64,000 nt of DNA from Pseudoflavonifractor sp. An85 (GCF_002161235.1 NZ_NFHE01000003.1:62001-126000); one strand, 5' to 3'. Counted from the stretch's first letter, positions 1 to 8,663 are shown. Program-made: numbers and translations. The notes: generated by a model not told the origin, from the letters alone.

Positions 1-480
1 TTGGCCCAGCTGCCAGAGCGGGTGCATCTGCTTCTCCCTGGCCAAGGCAGCGAGCTGGAGGCCTGCCGTCAGCTCAGCCGGGAATTGGGAGTGGAACACC
101 GGGTGCGGTTTCCCGGGCAGGTATCGGACATGCCCACGTGGTACTCCGCCTGTGACGCGGTGGTATCTGCCAGCCGCAGCGAAGGACTTCCCTTCAACCT
201 CATGGAGGCCATGTACTACGCCCGCCCCATTGTGGCCAGCAACGTAAAGGGACATCATGATCTGTTGGCGCCGGGACAAGTGGGGCTGCTCTACCCCTAC
301 GGGGATGCCGCCCAATGCGCCCACCACATTGCCCAACTCCTGGAGCAGCCAGAGTTGGCCCACACCTTGGGGCATGCTGCGCAACAGGCGGTAACCCCCT
401 ACCTTCTCCCCCAGGTGGAAGGAGAAATCATGGGACACTATCGGGATCTACTCTCCCAGAAAGGGACTTTGACGCTATGA
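1..480 (+). CDS. Glycosyltransferase family 4 (GT-B) protein, 5'-truncated by the window edge
   Basis: This is the C-terminal part of a GT4/GT-B glycosyltransferase; the N-terminal acceptor domain lies left of the window, so the apparent TTG start is not the real one. The fragment has the nucleotide-sugar-binding Rossmann half: a segment reading HRVRFPGQVSDMPTWYSACD, then the hallmark SRSEGLPFNLMEAMYYARPIVAS, where the EGLP...EAM glutamates normally contact the donor nucleotide sugar. Its stop codon overlaps the ATG of the priming sugar transferase (ATGA), so the two are translationally coupled. Together they point to a cell-surface or exopolysaccharide locus of the EpsD/EpsE type. The sugar specificity cannot be read from the sequence. 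Confidence 0.85.
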   Translation: MAQLPERVHLLLPGQGSELEACRQLSRELGVEHRVRFPGQVSDMPTWYSACDAVVSASRSEGLPFNLMEAMYYARPIVASNVKGHHDLLAPGQVGLLYPYGDAAQCAHHIAQLLEQPELAHTLGHAAQQAVTPYLLPQVEGEIMGHYRDLLSQKGTLTL

Positions 481-1859
481 TTAAGGAAAATCAACGCACC
501 TTAAATTATATCAACATCGCTCTGGACGCCATCCTCATTTTCTTGTCCATGCCCATTGCCTATGGGGCTCGTTTCCTCCTCTTTCCCTTTGATGAGCGAG
601 GCATCACCCTTCCTTACTACCTCGTCCTCACCCTGTGTCTGTTACCTATCTTTCTGGTGACCCTGGCCGCTATGAACCTCTACGACTCCCTGCGTGCCCG
701 GAGGCTGTACTGGGAAGTGGGGCGGCTGTTCTGGGCCTGTGCCATCAACTTTGTGGTGTTGCAGACCATCCTCTTCCTCATCAAGCAGTTCTACTTCTCC
801 CGCCTGACCTTTGTGCTCTACTTCATTTTGGTGTTTGTGGTGCTCAGCGGCAAACGACTGGTGCTGCGCCTGTGCCTGCGCCGCTTCCGCAAGCTGGGCT
901 ACAACCAAAAGCACGTGCTGCTGGTGGGCAGCGGTTTCATGGCCCAGCGGTACATCCAGGCCATTCACGACGACCCCAACCTGGGCTATCTCATTGACGG
1001 CTACATCGCCACCCAGGAATCCTTCCCCGAGCTGGGCTATCTGGGCAACCTGGACGATCTGGCCTATGTGCTCAGCCGCTATCAGCCCGACGAGGTGGTC
1101 ACCGCTCTATCCGCCCAGGAGTTTGAACGCACTCCCCACATCATCGAGTGCTGTGAAAAAGAGGGCATCAAGCTGTCCATCATCCCCTTCTACGCAGAAT
1201 ACATGCCCTCCAATCCCCAGTTTGACAGCATCAACGGGGTACCGGTGATGAACATCCGCCGCATCCCTCTGGACAACATCGCCCATGCCATGGCCAAGCG
1301 TTTGATGGATATTGTGGGCTCTCTCTGCCTCATTGTCCTCACCTCTCCCATCCTGCTCTTTGCCGCTTTGGGGGTGCGCCTGTCCTCCCCTGGCCCCATC
1401 ATCTTCCGCCAAGAGCGGGTGGGTCTGCACAACAAGCCCTTCTATATGTACAAATTCCGCTCCATGCGGGTCAATGCAGATCAGGACACCGGCTGGAGCC
1501 GCAACCGGGACCCCCGGAAAACCAAGTTTGGCGCCATCATCCGCAAACTGTCCATTGATGAGCTGCCCCAGCTGTTCAACGTGCTCAAGGGGGATATGAG
1601 CCTGGTGGGCCCCCGCCCGGAAATCCCCCATTTCGTGGAGCAGTTCAAGGATGAAATTCCCCTGTACATGGTCAAGCATCAGGTGCGCCCCGGCATCACC
1701 GGTTGGGCCCAGATCAACGGCCTGCGGGGAGACACCTCCATTGTGGATCGTATCCGCTGCGACATCTACTACATTGAAAACTGGAGCATTTTCTTTGACA
1801 TCAAGATTCTACTCATGACTCCCTTCAAGGGCATTGTCAATCAGGAGAAGCTGAAATAA
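477..1859 (+). CDS. Priming glycosyltransferase: undecaprenyl-phosphate sugar phosphotransferase (WbaP/EpsL-type)
   Basis: The 460-residue protein should start exopolysaccharide repeat units by moving a sugar-1-phosphate onto undecaprenyl phosphate at the inner membrane face. Four hydrophobic helices occupy about residues 10-125. A CoA-binding-like middle domain follows (GSGFMAQRYIQAI). After a fifth membrane helix comes the bacterial sugar-transferase domain with FRQERVG, KFRSM, SIDELPQLFNVLKGDMSLVGPRPE and PGITGWAQI, all typical signatures. The ATG at 477 overlaps the upstream glycosyltransferase stop; a longer in-frame reading that begins inside that gene was discarded. Length is normal for the polyisoprenyl-phosphate hexose-1-phosphate transferase family. 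Glucose versus galactose specificity is not resolvable. Confidence 0.9.
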   Translation: MIKENQRTLNYINIALDAILIFLSMPIAYGARFLLFPFDERGITLPYYLVLTLCLLPIFLVTLAAMNLYDSLRARRLYWEVGRLFWACAINFVVLQTILFLIKQFYFSRLTFVLYFILVFVVLSGKRLVLRLCLRRFRKLGYNQKHVLLVGSGFMAQRYIQAIHDDPNLGYLIDGYIATQESFPELGYLGNLDDLAYVLSRYQPDEVVTALSAQEFERTPHIIECCEKEGIKLSIIPFYAEYMPSNPQFDSINGVPVMNIRRIPLDNIAHAMAKRLMDIVGSLCLIVLTSPILLFAALGVRLSSPGPIIFRQERVGLHNKPFYMYKFRSMRVNADQDTGWSRNRDPRKTKFGAIIRKLSIDELPQLFNVLKGDMSLVGPRPEIPHFVEQFKDEIPLYMVKHQVRPGITGWAQINGLRGDTSIVDRIRCDIYYIENWSIFFDIKILLMTPFKGIVNQEKLK

Positions 1860-1875
1860 TCTCTTCTCCCGTCTC

Positions 1876-1904
1876 TTGCCCCCTTGGGAAAATTATGCTA
1901 TAAT
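1876..1904 (+). promoter_or_regulatory. Sigma-70-type promoter for the DtxR-like gene
   Basis: TTGCCC at 1876-1881 and a perfect TATAAT at 1899-1904 are separated by 17 bp and lie 55 bp upstream of the regulator's ATG. Confidence 0.6.
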
Positions 1905-1958
1905 GGCCGAAACCCCATTACCGCCGCACAGACGGCGTGGAAAAGACGGTGAATCCAT

Positions 1959-2339
1959 ATGGAAATCCATGAATCTGCAGAAAATTATCTGGAGGCCATT
2001 CTGGCTCTCAGCGAAAAGGGCTCGGTGCGCTCCATTGACGTGGCCCAGCACTTGGGCTTTTCCAAACCCAGCGTCAGCCGTGCCATGAGCCTGTTGCGGG
2101 ATAACGGCTATGTGACCATGGACGAGAACAGTTTTCTCATCCTCACCCCCGCTGGGCGTGAGATTGCCGAGACCATCTACGAGCGCCACCGCCTGCTCAC
2201 CCAGTGGCTGACCTGGCTGGGGGTTCCCCCGGAGATCGCCGCTGAGGACGCGTGCAAAATTGAGCACGACCTGAGCCCGGAGACCTTCCAGGCCCTGAAA
2301 GATCACATCGGCAAGCATCCACAACTCAATCAAGGTTAA
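1959..2339 (+). CDS. Metal-dependent transcriptional regulator, DtxR/MntR family
   Basis: The 126-residue protein has the MntR layout: an N-terminal winged helix (SAENYLEAILALSEKG, then VAQHLGFSKPSVSRAMSLLRD as recognition region, wing YVTMDENSFLILT) and a helical dimerisation and metal-binding domain with ETIYERHRLLTQWL and EDACKIEHDLS, which carries the E/H/C ligands usual for Mn2+ or Fe2+ sensing. There is no C-terminal SH3/FeoA domain, so it is the short MntR-like type. It is a single gene with its own promoter and a strong terminator. The ribosome binding site is weak. No metal transporter gene lies beside it, so its targets are probably elsewhere. Confidence 0.85.
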   Translation: MEIHESAENYLEAILALSEKGSVRSIDVAQHLGFSKPSVSRAMSLLRDNGYVTMDENSFLILTPAGREIAETIYERHRLLTQWLTWLGVPPEIAAEDACKIEHDLSPETFQALKDHIGKHPQLNQG

Positions 2340-2376
2340 AACACGAGCCTCGGCATTTTGCCGAGGCTCGTGTTTT
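2338..2376. terminator. Bidirectional intrinsic terminator
   Basis: A 13-bp GC-rich inverted repeat (ACGAGCCTCGGC arm) with A-run before and T-run after sits between the convergent DtxR-like gene and the small zinc-ribbon gene, so it can stop transcription from both sides. Confidence 0.85.
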
Positions 2377-2379
2377 ATC

Positions 2380-2679
2380 TTATTCCGGGAAAGCCGTCTG
2401 CATCAACTCTTGCGCCAGTTGCCAATGGCGGAAAGGAACGTAAATACACTGGCGGCTTTTCTCTCCGCCGCGCATCACCCACACCACATCCGTGGCATCA
2501 TGGCTGATGGGGTGTACTCCGTTGTCCTCCAGAATCTCCAGGAGCATCCGCGCCCACATATCTTCTTTTTCCACCAAGAAACAATAGTCGTCCCCTCGCA
2601 CCAATCGCAACGGGGTCTCCCCACACACCGGGCATTGCTCATTCTCCACTGCCACGTGACACCGCTCACAGTAGTTCAT
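2380..2679 (-). CDS. Small zinc-ribbon protein with DUF2007-like (putative signal-transducing) domain
   Basis: The 99-residue protein starts MNYCERCHVAVENEQCPVC, giving a four-cysteine CxxC...CxxC zinc ribbon, followed by an alpha/beta segment with MLLEILEDNGVHP and YVPFRHWQLAQELM that resembles DUF2007 domains. The start at 2679 has an AGGAG site; a longer reading overlaps the acetyltransferase and was rejected. It is last in a minus-strand run of asparaginase, acetyltransferase and this gene. The function is unknown; the DUF2007 call rests on pattern alone. Confidence 0.65.
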   Translation of the reverse strand: MNYCERCHVAVENEQCPVCGETPLRLVRGDDYCFLVEKEDMWARMLLEILEDNGVHPISHDATDVVWVMRGGEKSRQCIYVPFRHWQLAQELMQTAFPE

Positions 2680-2707
2680 AGCCGCACTCCTTTCCCATAT
2701 GCTTCTC

Positions 2708-3301
2708 TTACCGCTCCATCTGTTCCTTCCAGGCTTCGCGATCCTGGGGTGTGATCTCCCGCAGCACCCGGGCAGGATTGCCCACCGCGATGGTGTTGGG
2801 AGGCACATCCCGGGTGACCACACTTCCAGCGCCCACCACGGCCCCATCCCCGATGGTGACCCCGGGTAAAATCACGCTGCTGCCCCCAATCCAAACGTCC
2901 TTGCCAATGTGCACCTCTGCCCCGTATTCCCAACCCGTGGCCCGATCCTCCGGGGCAATGGGATGCCCAGCAGCGTAGATGGACACGTTGGGTCCGATGA
3001 GGGTCCGGTCCCCAATGGTCACCTGGCAGATATCCAAAATGGTGAGGTTGTAGTTGGTAAACACATGGGAACCCACATGGATGTACTTGCCATAGTCACA
3101 GCGCAGCGGCGGCAACATGGTGGTGTGCTCCCCCACACTGCCCAACAGCTGCTGGAGCATCCCTCGAAGTTCCCCCCAACGCTCAGGGGGCAACTGGTTG
3201 TAGGCATGGCACAGCCCCTGGGATTTCAGACGATCTTCCAACAAGCCGTCCTGATCGGCCAGATAGGGCAGCCCCGCCAACATGCGTTCCCGGTGGTTCA
3301 T
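2708..3301 (-). CDS. Sugar O-acetyltransferase, maltose/galactoside acetyltransferase (LbH) family
   Basis: The 197-residue protein carries the N-terminal maltose acetyltransferase helix (RERMLAGLPYLADQDGLL) and then hexapeptide repeats forming a left-handed beta helix (VTIGDRTLIGPNVSIYAAGH, VHIGKDVWIGGSSVILPGV, TIGDGAVVGAGSVVTRDV). The histidine in AAGHP is the expected general base, and acetyl-CoA is the expected donor. The ATG at 3301 with GGAAGG nine bases upstream is preferred to a TTG at 3310 overlapping the asparaginase stop. It appears cotranscribed with the asparaginase. These enzymes usually acetylate non-metabolised sugars, so the true substrate is open. Confidence 0.88.
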   Translation of the reverse strand: MNHRERMLAGLPYLADQDGLLEDRLKSQGLCHAYNQLPPERWGELRGMLQQLLGSVGEHTTMLPPLRCDYGKYIHVGSHVFTNYNLTILDICQVTIGDRTLIGPNVSIYAAGHPIAPEDRATGWEYGAEVHIGKDVWIGGSSVILPGVTIGDGAVVGAGSVVTRDVPPNTIAVGNPARVLREITPQDREAWKEQMER

Positions 3302-3306
3302 CTTCC

Positions 3307-4302
3307 TCAACCTTCCTTTCGCTCTCCCGCCAGACTGTGGGCAAAGTACTCCCGCACCTGCTCCGGATCATCGGTCTGGCCCAGGGCCCACATCAGCTTG
3401 GTCACAGCCGCCTCTGTGGTCATGTCATACCCCTGGATGACCCCTTCCGCCAAAGCTTTCTGCCCCGCCTGATACAGGGCGAAATTGCTGCTCTCATACA
3501 AGCACTGGCTGCACACCACCACCGACATGCCAGCCTGAGCCGCCTTTTGCAGCTTCTCAATGAGATTGCGCCGGATGAAGTGGAGGCCACCGGCACCAAA
3601 GGCCTCAATGACCACACCCCGGTAGTGCATATCCAGGAGCATGTCAAAGATCTCCGGATTCAGCCCTGGAGTGAGCTTGATGAGGAACACCTCCCGGCAC
3701 AGCTGGTCCCGCAGGCGGCAAGGACCTTTCACCGGCGGAATGGCGGCGTCATTGATGGTCAGGCCCGACCCGCTGACTTGGGCCACCAGAGGCCAGTTCA
3801 CGCTCTCAAAGGCTCCAAAGTCGGTGGTGTGGGTTTTCACCGACCGGCAGCCCAGAATCACCTTCCGGTCAAAGGCCACAAACACCCCCGACTTCCCCGA
3901 GGCCGCCATGGCCAACGCGGTACGCAAATTGTCCAGCCCGTCGGTGAGGGGGTGCTCAATGGGCAGCTGCGCTCCGGTGAGCACCACGGGAATGGGAATG
4001 TTACGCACCATGTAGGACAGCACCGAGGCGGTGTAGGCCATGGTATCGGTACCATGGGAAATGACCACCCCATCGTACTCCTCCCGGGCTTTGTACACAT
4101 GGGAGGCGATGAGCTTCCACTCCTCGGGTTGGATGTTGGAGGAGTCCAAATGGAGAATGTCCTTCACCGTCAACTCATAGCTGCTGGCCAAGGCCCCCAT
4201 GTAGTGGGCCAACATATCTCCGTCCATCCCCGGGGCCAACCCCTCCTCGGTCATACGGGAGGCGATGGTGCCGCCGGTGGTCAAAAGCAAAATTCGTTTC
4301 AT
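3307..4302 (-). CDS. ansA: L-asparaginase, cytosolic type I
   Basis: The 331-residue enzyme hydrolyses asparagine to aspartate and ammonia. The first catalytic threonine lies in LLLTTGGTIAS near the N-terminus and the second active-site block is VVISHGTDTMAYTASVLSYM. There is no signal peptide, which fits the cytosolic AnsA type rather than the periplasmic high-affinity form, and the length matches (330-340). It heads the operon with the acetyltransferase. The same window encodes asparagine synthetase (asnA) and asparaginyl-tRNA synthetase, so asparagine turnover is well represented here. Confidence 0.92.
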   Translation of the reverse strand: MKRILLLTTGGTIASRMTEEGLAPGMDGDMLAHYMGALASSYELTVKDILHLDSSNIQPEEWKLIASHVYKAREEYDGVVISHGTDTMAYTASVLSYMVRNIPIPVVLTGAQLPIEHPLTDGLDNLRTALAMAASGKSGVFVAFDRKVILGCRSVKTHTTDFGAFESVNWPLVAQVSGSGLTINDAAIPPVKGPCRLRDQLCREVFLIKLTPGLNPEIFDMLLDMHYRGVVIEAFGAGGLHFIRRNLIEKLQKAAQAGMSVVVCSQCLYESSNFALYQAGQKALAEGVIQGYDMTTEAAVTKLMWALGQTDDPEQVREYFAHSLAGERKEG

Positions 4303-4438
4303 GTCTATCCCCCTGGGAATCTCTTTTTGTGAATCCCAGTATATCCAATTTATTTCTTCTTTTCAAGGGCATCCTACCCGTTGCCGGGAATCTGTTTTCC
4401 TGGTATACTGTGTAAAAAAATCAAAGGAGGATCATCCT

Positions 4439-5233
4439 ATGTCATATGATCTGTTGGTGGTAGGTGCTGGCCCCGCCGGCCTGTCCGCCGCCATTTACGC
4501 CCGGGCCCGCAACAAGTCTGTTCTGGTGGTGTCCAACGAGCCCACCGCCAGCCCTCTGTGCAAGGCCCATCAAATTGATAACTACCCCGGTATTGCCCAC
4601 ATCACCGGCAAACAGCTGGTGGAGGACATGCTGGCCCAGGCCCGTGAGATGGGAGCTGATTTCCGGCAGGGCCGGGTGCTGTCCCTGATGCCCCTGGGGG
4701 ATTCGGTGATGGCTTCCATCGGCGACCAGGTGGAACAGGCCTCCGCTGTGGTGCTGGCCCCCGGCGTAGCCCGGGCCGCTGCTCTCCCCGGAGAGGAAAA
4801 ACTGCTGGGCCGAGGAGTGAGCTATTGCGCCACCTGTGACGGCATGTTCTATCGAGGCAAGCAGGTGGTTGTGGCAGGTGACGCCCCCGACCTGGAAGAA
4901 GAGACGGAGTACCTGCGCTCCATCGGCTGTGAGGTTACCACCGTGCGTCTGCCCGGTCTGCACATCTTGGGTGAGGACCAGGTGTGCGGGGTTCGCACCG
5001 CCAAGGGTGAAGAAATTCCCTGCCAAGGCGTGTTCCTGCTGCGGGCCTCCATCGCCCCCACGCAGATGGTTCCGGGGCTGGAGCTGGATGGAAATTATGT
5101 AAAGGTCAACGCCTTTATGGCCACGAATTTACCAGGGGTTTACGCCGCTGGCGACTGCACCGGACAGCCGCTCCAGCTGGCCAAAGCCGTGGGTCAGGGA
5201 CAGATCGCCGCCCACCACGCCCTGGGGCTTTAA
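4439..5233 (+). CDS. Short thioredoxin-reductase-like FAD oxidoreductase with redox CxxC
   Basis: The 264-residue flavoprotein has the FAD dinucleotide fold (DLLVVGAGPAGLSAAIYARA), the redox-active pair in SYCATCDG near residue 135, and the C-terminal FAD motif (GVYAAGDCTGQPLQLAKAVGQG). It is about 45-50 residues shorter than ordinary TrxB. The second nucleotide domain has lost the GxGxxAxE motif, now VVVAGDAPDLEEETEYL, and the HRR...R residues that hold the NADPH phosphate. That matches the known pyridine-nucleotide-independent (ferredoxin-linked) clostridial thioredoxin reductases, but that assignment is inference. AAAGGAGG precedes the ATG. It is monocistronic. Confidence 0.8.
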   Translation: MSYDLLVVGAGPAGLSAAIYARARNKSVLVVSNEPTASPLCKAHQIDNYPGIAHITGKQLVEDMLAQAREMGADFRQGRVLSLMPLGDSVMASIGDQVEQASAVVLAPGVARAAALPGEEKLLGRGVSYCATCDGMFYRGKQVVVAGDAPDLEEETEYLRSIGCEVTTVRLPGLHILGEDQVCGVRTAKGEEIPCQGVFLLRASIAPTQMVPGLELDGNYVKVNAFMATNLPGVYAAGDCTGQPLQLAKAVGQGQIAAHHALGL

Positions 5234-5275
5234 ACTTTTCTTTGTTAAATTTTTTAGAAAACTTGCACGAGGTTC

Positions 5276-5304
5276 TTGCAATTACGCTCCAATGATGGTA
5301 ACAT
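5276..5304 (+). promoter_or_regulatory. Candidate promoter for the small P-loop gene
   Basis: TTGCAA at 5276-5281 and TAACAT at 5299-5304 are 17 bp apart, about 50 bp before the ATG. The -10 is imperfect. Confidence 0.35.
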
Positions 5305-5355
5305 GATGTACAAGAAAAGGGGACTCCCCCTTGAAACCAATAAGGAGTGATTGTT

Positions 5356-5766
5356 ATGGTCAAAGTTATTATGGGCCCCAAGGGTGCCGGTAAGACCAAG
5401 CAGATGATCGATTTGATCAACACAGCTGTGGAGACAGAGCATGGTAACGTGGTTGCCATCGCCCACGACTCCAAGCTGACTTTTGATATTAATTACAAGA
5501 TCCGACTGGTTGAGACTTCCGACTATGTCATCCCCAACTATGACACTTTGAAGGGCTTCCTGTATGGCCTGTACGCCAGCAACTACGACATTACCCACGT
5601 GTTCATTGACAGCTTGAACAAGCTGGTCTCCACCGAGAATAAGGCAGATGTCGAGGCCTTCCTGGATTGGTTGGAAGCGTTCTCCCAGAAGTGCGGCATC
5701 AAGTACACCGTCTCCATCAGCGAGGACGAGTCCTCCGCCAGCGAAGGTGTGCGCAAGTATTTCTAA
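5356..5766 (+). CDS. Small P-loop NTPase of unknown role (136 aa)
   Basis: The protein opens MVKVIMGPKGAGKTKQMIDL, a clear Walker A motif in the first strand-loop-helix, and has a hydrophobic strand ending in acid residues (THVFIDSLNKLV) that fits Walker B. The rest (about 60 residues) is acidic and helical, ending SISEDESSASEGVRKYF. At 136 residues it is near the minimum for a P-loop fold and lacks a recognisable partner domain. Similar small ATPases in Clostridia are sometimes labelled PilT-like, but nothing here supports a pilus role. AAGGAG lies nine bases before the ATG; an upstream GTG was rejected because it overlaps that site. Confidence 0.75.
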   Translation: MVKVIMGPKGAGKTKQMIDLINTAVETEHGNVVAIAHDSKLTFDINYKIRLVETSDYVIPNYDTLKGFLYGLYASNYDITHVFIDSLNKLVSTENKADVEAFLDWLEAFSQKCGIKYTVSISEDESSASEGVRKYF

Positions 5767-5780
5767 TACATCAAAACTTT

Positions 5781-5815
5781 GGGCCGGGTGCATCAGCACC
5801 CGGCCCTTTTTCTTT
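5781..5815 (+). terminator. Intrinsic terminator
   Basis: Arms GGGCCGGGTG (5781-5790) and CACCCGGCCC (5797-5806) form a 10-bp stem with a 6-nt loop, followed by TTTTTCTTTCT. It separates the P-loop gene from the convergent ABC permease. Confidence 0.9.
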
Positions 5816-7870
5816 CTATTCGTCTCTCATACCGCTGACAATACGGAAATAGGATCGAGAAGTCAAACGATAAACTAGCACATAGAACAGGGCGAAGGCC
5901 ACAAAGCACACCACCGTCACCCCGGCAAACAGCCACACGTTGGTCAAGCCAAACAGCAGCAATAACTTGCGGATGAGGGGGAAAGCAAAGGCCAAATGCA
6001 CGCCTGCCATGAGCAGGGGCAGGAAGAACACGGTGAGCACCTGGGAATTGATGCTGCGGCGAATTTCCACCTTGGTCATGCCCACCTTCTGCATAATATC
6101 AAATCGGGACTGGTCCTCATATCCTTCGCAAATCTGCTTGTAGTAGATGATGAGCACCGCCGCCAGAATGAACACCACGCCCAGTAGGATTCCCAGGAAG
6201 AACAGGCCACCATAAATACCGTAGGTATCCGCCCGCTCCTGGGCTGCGCTTTCCATCAGCACGTGAAAAAACTCCTCATCTCCCCCATCAATCTCCATGT
6301 CTCGCAATTCCGTTTGCAAGTCCTTGGCAATGTTCTTCTGGGTCTCGTCGTCGCAGTCCAGATCAAAGCCATAGAACCAGTGAGGGCTGATGGAGAACTC
6401 CTCGCCGCCTTTGGACAGCTCTCCCAACTGCTCCATGACGTGGGCGAAGTCCGAAACAAAGAGATACATGGAAGGGACAATCTGCATGGCGTCCACGCCG
6501 TTGTCTGCAAAGTCATCCACCTGCCCCGCCACCGACAGGGTGATGTCGTTGCCCAGCTTCACCGTGTCGTAGGTGTAGCTGTCCTCCTTGGTGGTGAACA
6601 CCAGGGTCTCCCCGTTCACCAGCTCTTCCTGCTCTCCCATAAGTTTGTTGTAGTCCTCCAGAGGCACCACAAAGATCTGCCAGGTGTTGGCCATGTCCTC
6701 CACGTTGTAGGAGTTTTGGAAGGTGTTCTCCAGGACAATCTGATTCTCCTTCTGGATGCCCACAAATCCTGCCACTTGATAGTCCAGAATATTGCTGGGG
6801 GTGGCTCCATACTTCTCTGTGGTCTCCTGCACCAGCTCACGTACCTGACTCAGGCGATCCTCTGTGAGGGTATCCACGGTATCCACCATGCCATCCAGGT
6901 TGAAATGGCGTGGGTACCGGCTGCGCATGCTGTCCTCAACCCCGATGTACAGACAAGAAGTGGAGGAAATCATCACCAATACCATGGTGCACAGGATACA
7001 GATGGAGGCCAAACCCGCTCCGTTTCGCTTCATGCGGTAGACCATGGAGGACACGGAGACGAAATGGTTGGTTTTGTAATAATACCGCTTGTTTCGCTGC
7101 AGCAGGCGGCACAAGGTCACCGAGCCCGCCACAAACAGCAGATAGGTGCCCACCACCACCATGGCCACCGCGATGAAAAAGCCAACCATGGCGGTAATGG
7201 GGTCTTCCACCGAGACGGCCCAGTAGTAGGCCCCGCCCAGCACCACCAGGCCCAGCAAGGCGATGATCCAGTTGGCCCGAGGCGGCTTCTCCCCCGCGTT
7301 TTCACTGCGCAGCAGGGCGATGGGGCTGGTGAGATGCACTTGGCGCAGGGTGTTGAGGTAGATAAGGCCAAAAATCACCAGAAACAGAATCACAGTCTGG
7401 GTCACAGAGCTTAGCCCCACCGTCATGGTATAGGTGACCCCACCACCTAAAATACGGGTGAGGGCCAACTCAGCCGCCTTGGAGAAGAGCACCCCGAAGA
7501 ACAGGCCGCCCACCAGAGCAATGGCCAGCATCATCACCGTCTCCCACAAGAGCACCAGAGCCAGATGGCGTTTCCCCATGCCTAAGATATTGTACAGGCC
7601 GAACTCCTTTTTCCGTCTGCGAATCAAGAAGGAGTTGGTGTAGAACAGGAAAATGAGGGAGAACACACACATGACCCCAAAGCCCATACCCAAAAAGCTC
7701 TGGGCGCTTCCTCCTCCGGGCATTTCTTTCAGCACCGGAGATTGGCCCAGGAAGGAGACGATGTAACACACCATCACCACGCCGATACAAGCCAGAAGAT
7801 AGGGCACATACAGCTTTTTATTCTGCCGGATGCCCGTCCACGCCAGGCGGCGATAAAATCCCAGTCTCAT
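5816..7870 (-). CDS. Bce-type ABC transporter permease (FtsX/MacB-like, 10 TM)
   Basis: The 684-residue membrane protein is the permease half of a peptide-antibiotic detoxification transporter (BceB family). It has one N-terminal helix (YVPYLLACIGVVMVCYIVSF), a first FtsX-like block of helices, and a large extracellular domain of roughly 200 residues between about 325 and 530 (from SSTSCLYIGVEDSMRS to QERADTYGIYGG), then the last membrane block. That extracellular domain is diagnostic of BceB permeases, which bind the peptide and also signal to the cognate kinase. The start overlaps the ATPase stop by 4 bp, so the subunits are coupled. Confidence 0.9.
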   Translation of the reverse strand: MRLGFYRRLAWTGIRQNKKLYVPYLLACIGVVMVCYIVSFLGQSPVLKEMPGGGSAQSFLGMGFGVMCVFSLIFLFYTNSFLIRRRKKEFGLYNILGMGKRHLALVLLWETVMMLAIALVGGLFFGVLFSKAAELALTRILGGGVTYTMTVGLSSVTQTVILFLVIFGLIYLNTLRQVHLTSPIALLRSENAGEKPPRANWIIALLGLVVLGGAYYWAVSVEDPITAMVGFFIAVAMVVVGTYLLFVAGSVTLCRLLQRNKRYYYKTNHFVSVSSMVYRMKRNGAGLASICILCTMVLVMISSTSCLYIGVEDSMRSRYPRHFNLDGMVDTVDTLTEDRLSQVRELVQETTEKYGATPSNILDYQVAGFVGIQKENQIVLENTFQNSYNVEDMANTWQIFVVPLEDYNKLMGEQEELVNGETLVFTTKEDSYTYDTVKLGNDITLSVAGQVDDFADNGVDAMQIVPSMYLFVSDFAHVMEQLGELSKGGEEFSISPHWFYGFDLDCDDETQKNIAKDLQTELRDMEIDGGDEEFFHVLMESAAQERADTYGIYGGLFFLGILLGVVFILAAVLIIYYKQICEGYEDQSRFDIMQKVGMTKVEIRRSINSQVLTVFFLPLLMAGVHLAFAFPLIRKLLLLFGLTNVWLFAGVTVVCFVAFALFYVLVYRLTSRSYFRIVSGMRDE

Positions 7871-8631
7871 GCCCGCTCACCACCTGTGGTCAACAGCGTG
7901 AGAGCATCGGAAATCTTCTGATAGAACTGGTTTTCCGTGCTCTGTCCCCGGTAGATCTGGTGGAACACCTGGCCATCCTTGATAAAGAGCACCCGCCCAG
8001 CGTGGCTGGCTGCCTTCACCGAGTGGGTGACCATCAAAATGGTCTGACCCTGGGCGTTGATGTCGCCAAACAGCCGCAGCAGCTCGTCAGTGGCCTTGGA
8101 ATCCAAGGCGCCGGTGGGCTCGTCAGCCAAAATGAGGCGTGGATTGGTGATGAGAGCCCGGGCCACGGCGGCCCGCTGTTTCTGACCGCCGGACACCTCA
8201 TAGGGGTACTTCTTCAGCAGATTGGCAATGCCCAGCTGGGCCGCCAGAGGGGTCAGGCGGGCCTTCATCTCCGCCGGCTGCTTGCCCGAGAGCACCAAGG
8301 GCAGATAGATGTTATCCTCCAAGGAAAAGGTGTCCAGCAGGTTGAAGTCCTGGAACACAAAGCCCAGGTGGTCCCGGCGGAACGCCGCCACTTCGGACTC
8401 GCGGATTTTGGACAGCTCCTGTCCATCCAGCTTAACGCTGCCGCTGGTGGGCTTATCCAGCGCCGCCAAAATATTCAGCAGGGTGGTTTTGCCCGAGCCG
8501 GACTCACCCATGATAGCCACATATTCCCCTTCCTCCACCTGGAAGGTCACATCCCGCAACGCCTGCACCTGATTGCCGCCAAAGCGGGTGGTGTAGATCT
8601 TTTGCAGACCTTGCACATTCAAAATACTCAT
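7867..8631 (-). CDS. Bce-type ABC transporter ATP-binding protein
   Basis: The 254-residue ATPase has Walker A (GESGSGKTT), Q-loop (FVFQDFNLLDTFS), ABC signature (VSGGQKQRAAVARAL), Walker B (LILADEPTGALDS) and H-loop (ILMVTHSV) in order. This is the LolD/BceA-type import/export ATPase that pairs with FtsX-like permeases. It precedes the permease with a 4-bp overlap. AGGAGG lies upstream of the ATG, and a promoter with tandem operator repeats lies between it and the kinase gene. It is expected to power removal of cell-wall-active peptides from their lipid targets. Confidence 0.93.
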   Translation of the reverse strand: MSILNVQGLQKIYTTRFGGNQVQALRDVTFQVEEGEYVAIMGESGSGKTTLLNILAALDKPTSGSVKLDGQELSKIRESEVAAFRRDHLGFVFQDFNLLDTFSLEDNIYLPLVLSGKQPAEMKARLTPLAAQLGIANLLKKYPYEVSGGQKQRAAVARALITNPRLILADEPTGALDSKATDELLRLFGDINAQGQTILMVTHSVKAASHAGRVLFIKDGQVFHQIYRGQSTENQFYQKISDALTLLTTGGERA

Positions 8632-8663
8632 AGAGCCGTTCCTCCTTTGCTGTTTACATGCTT

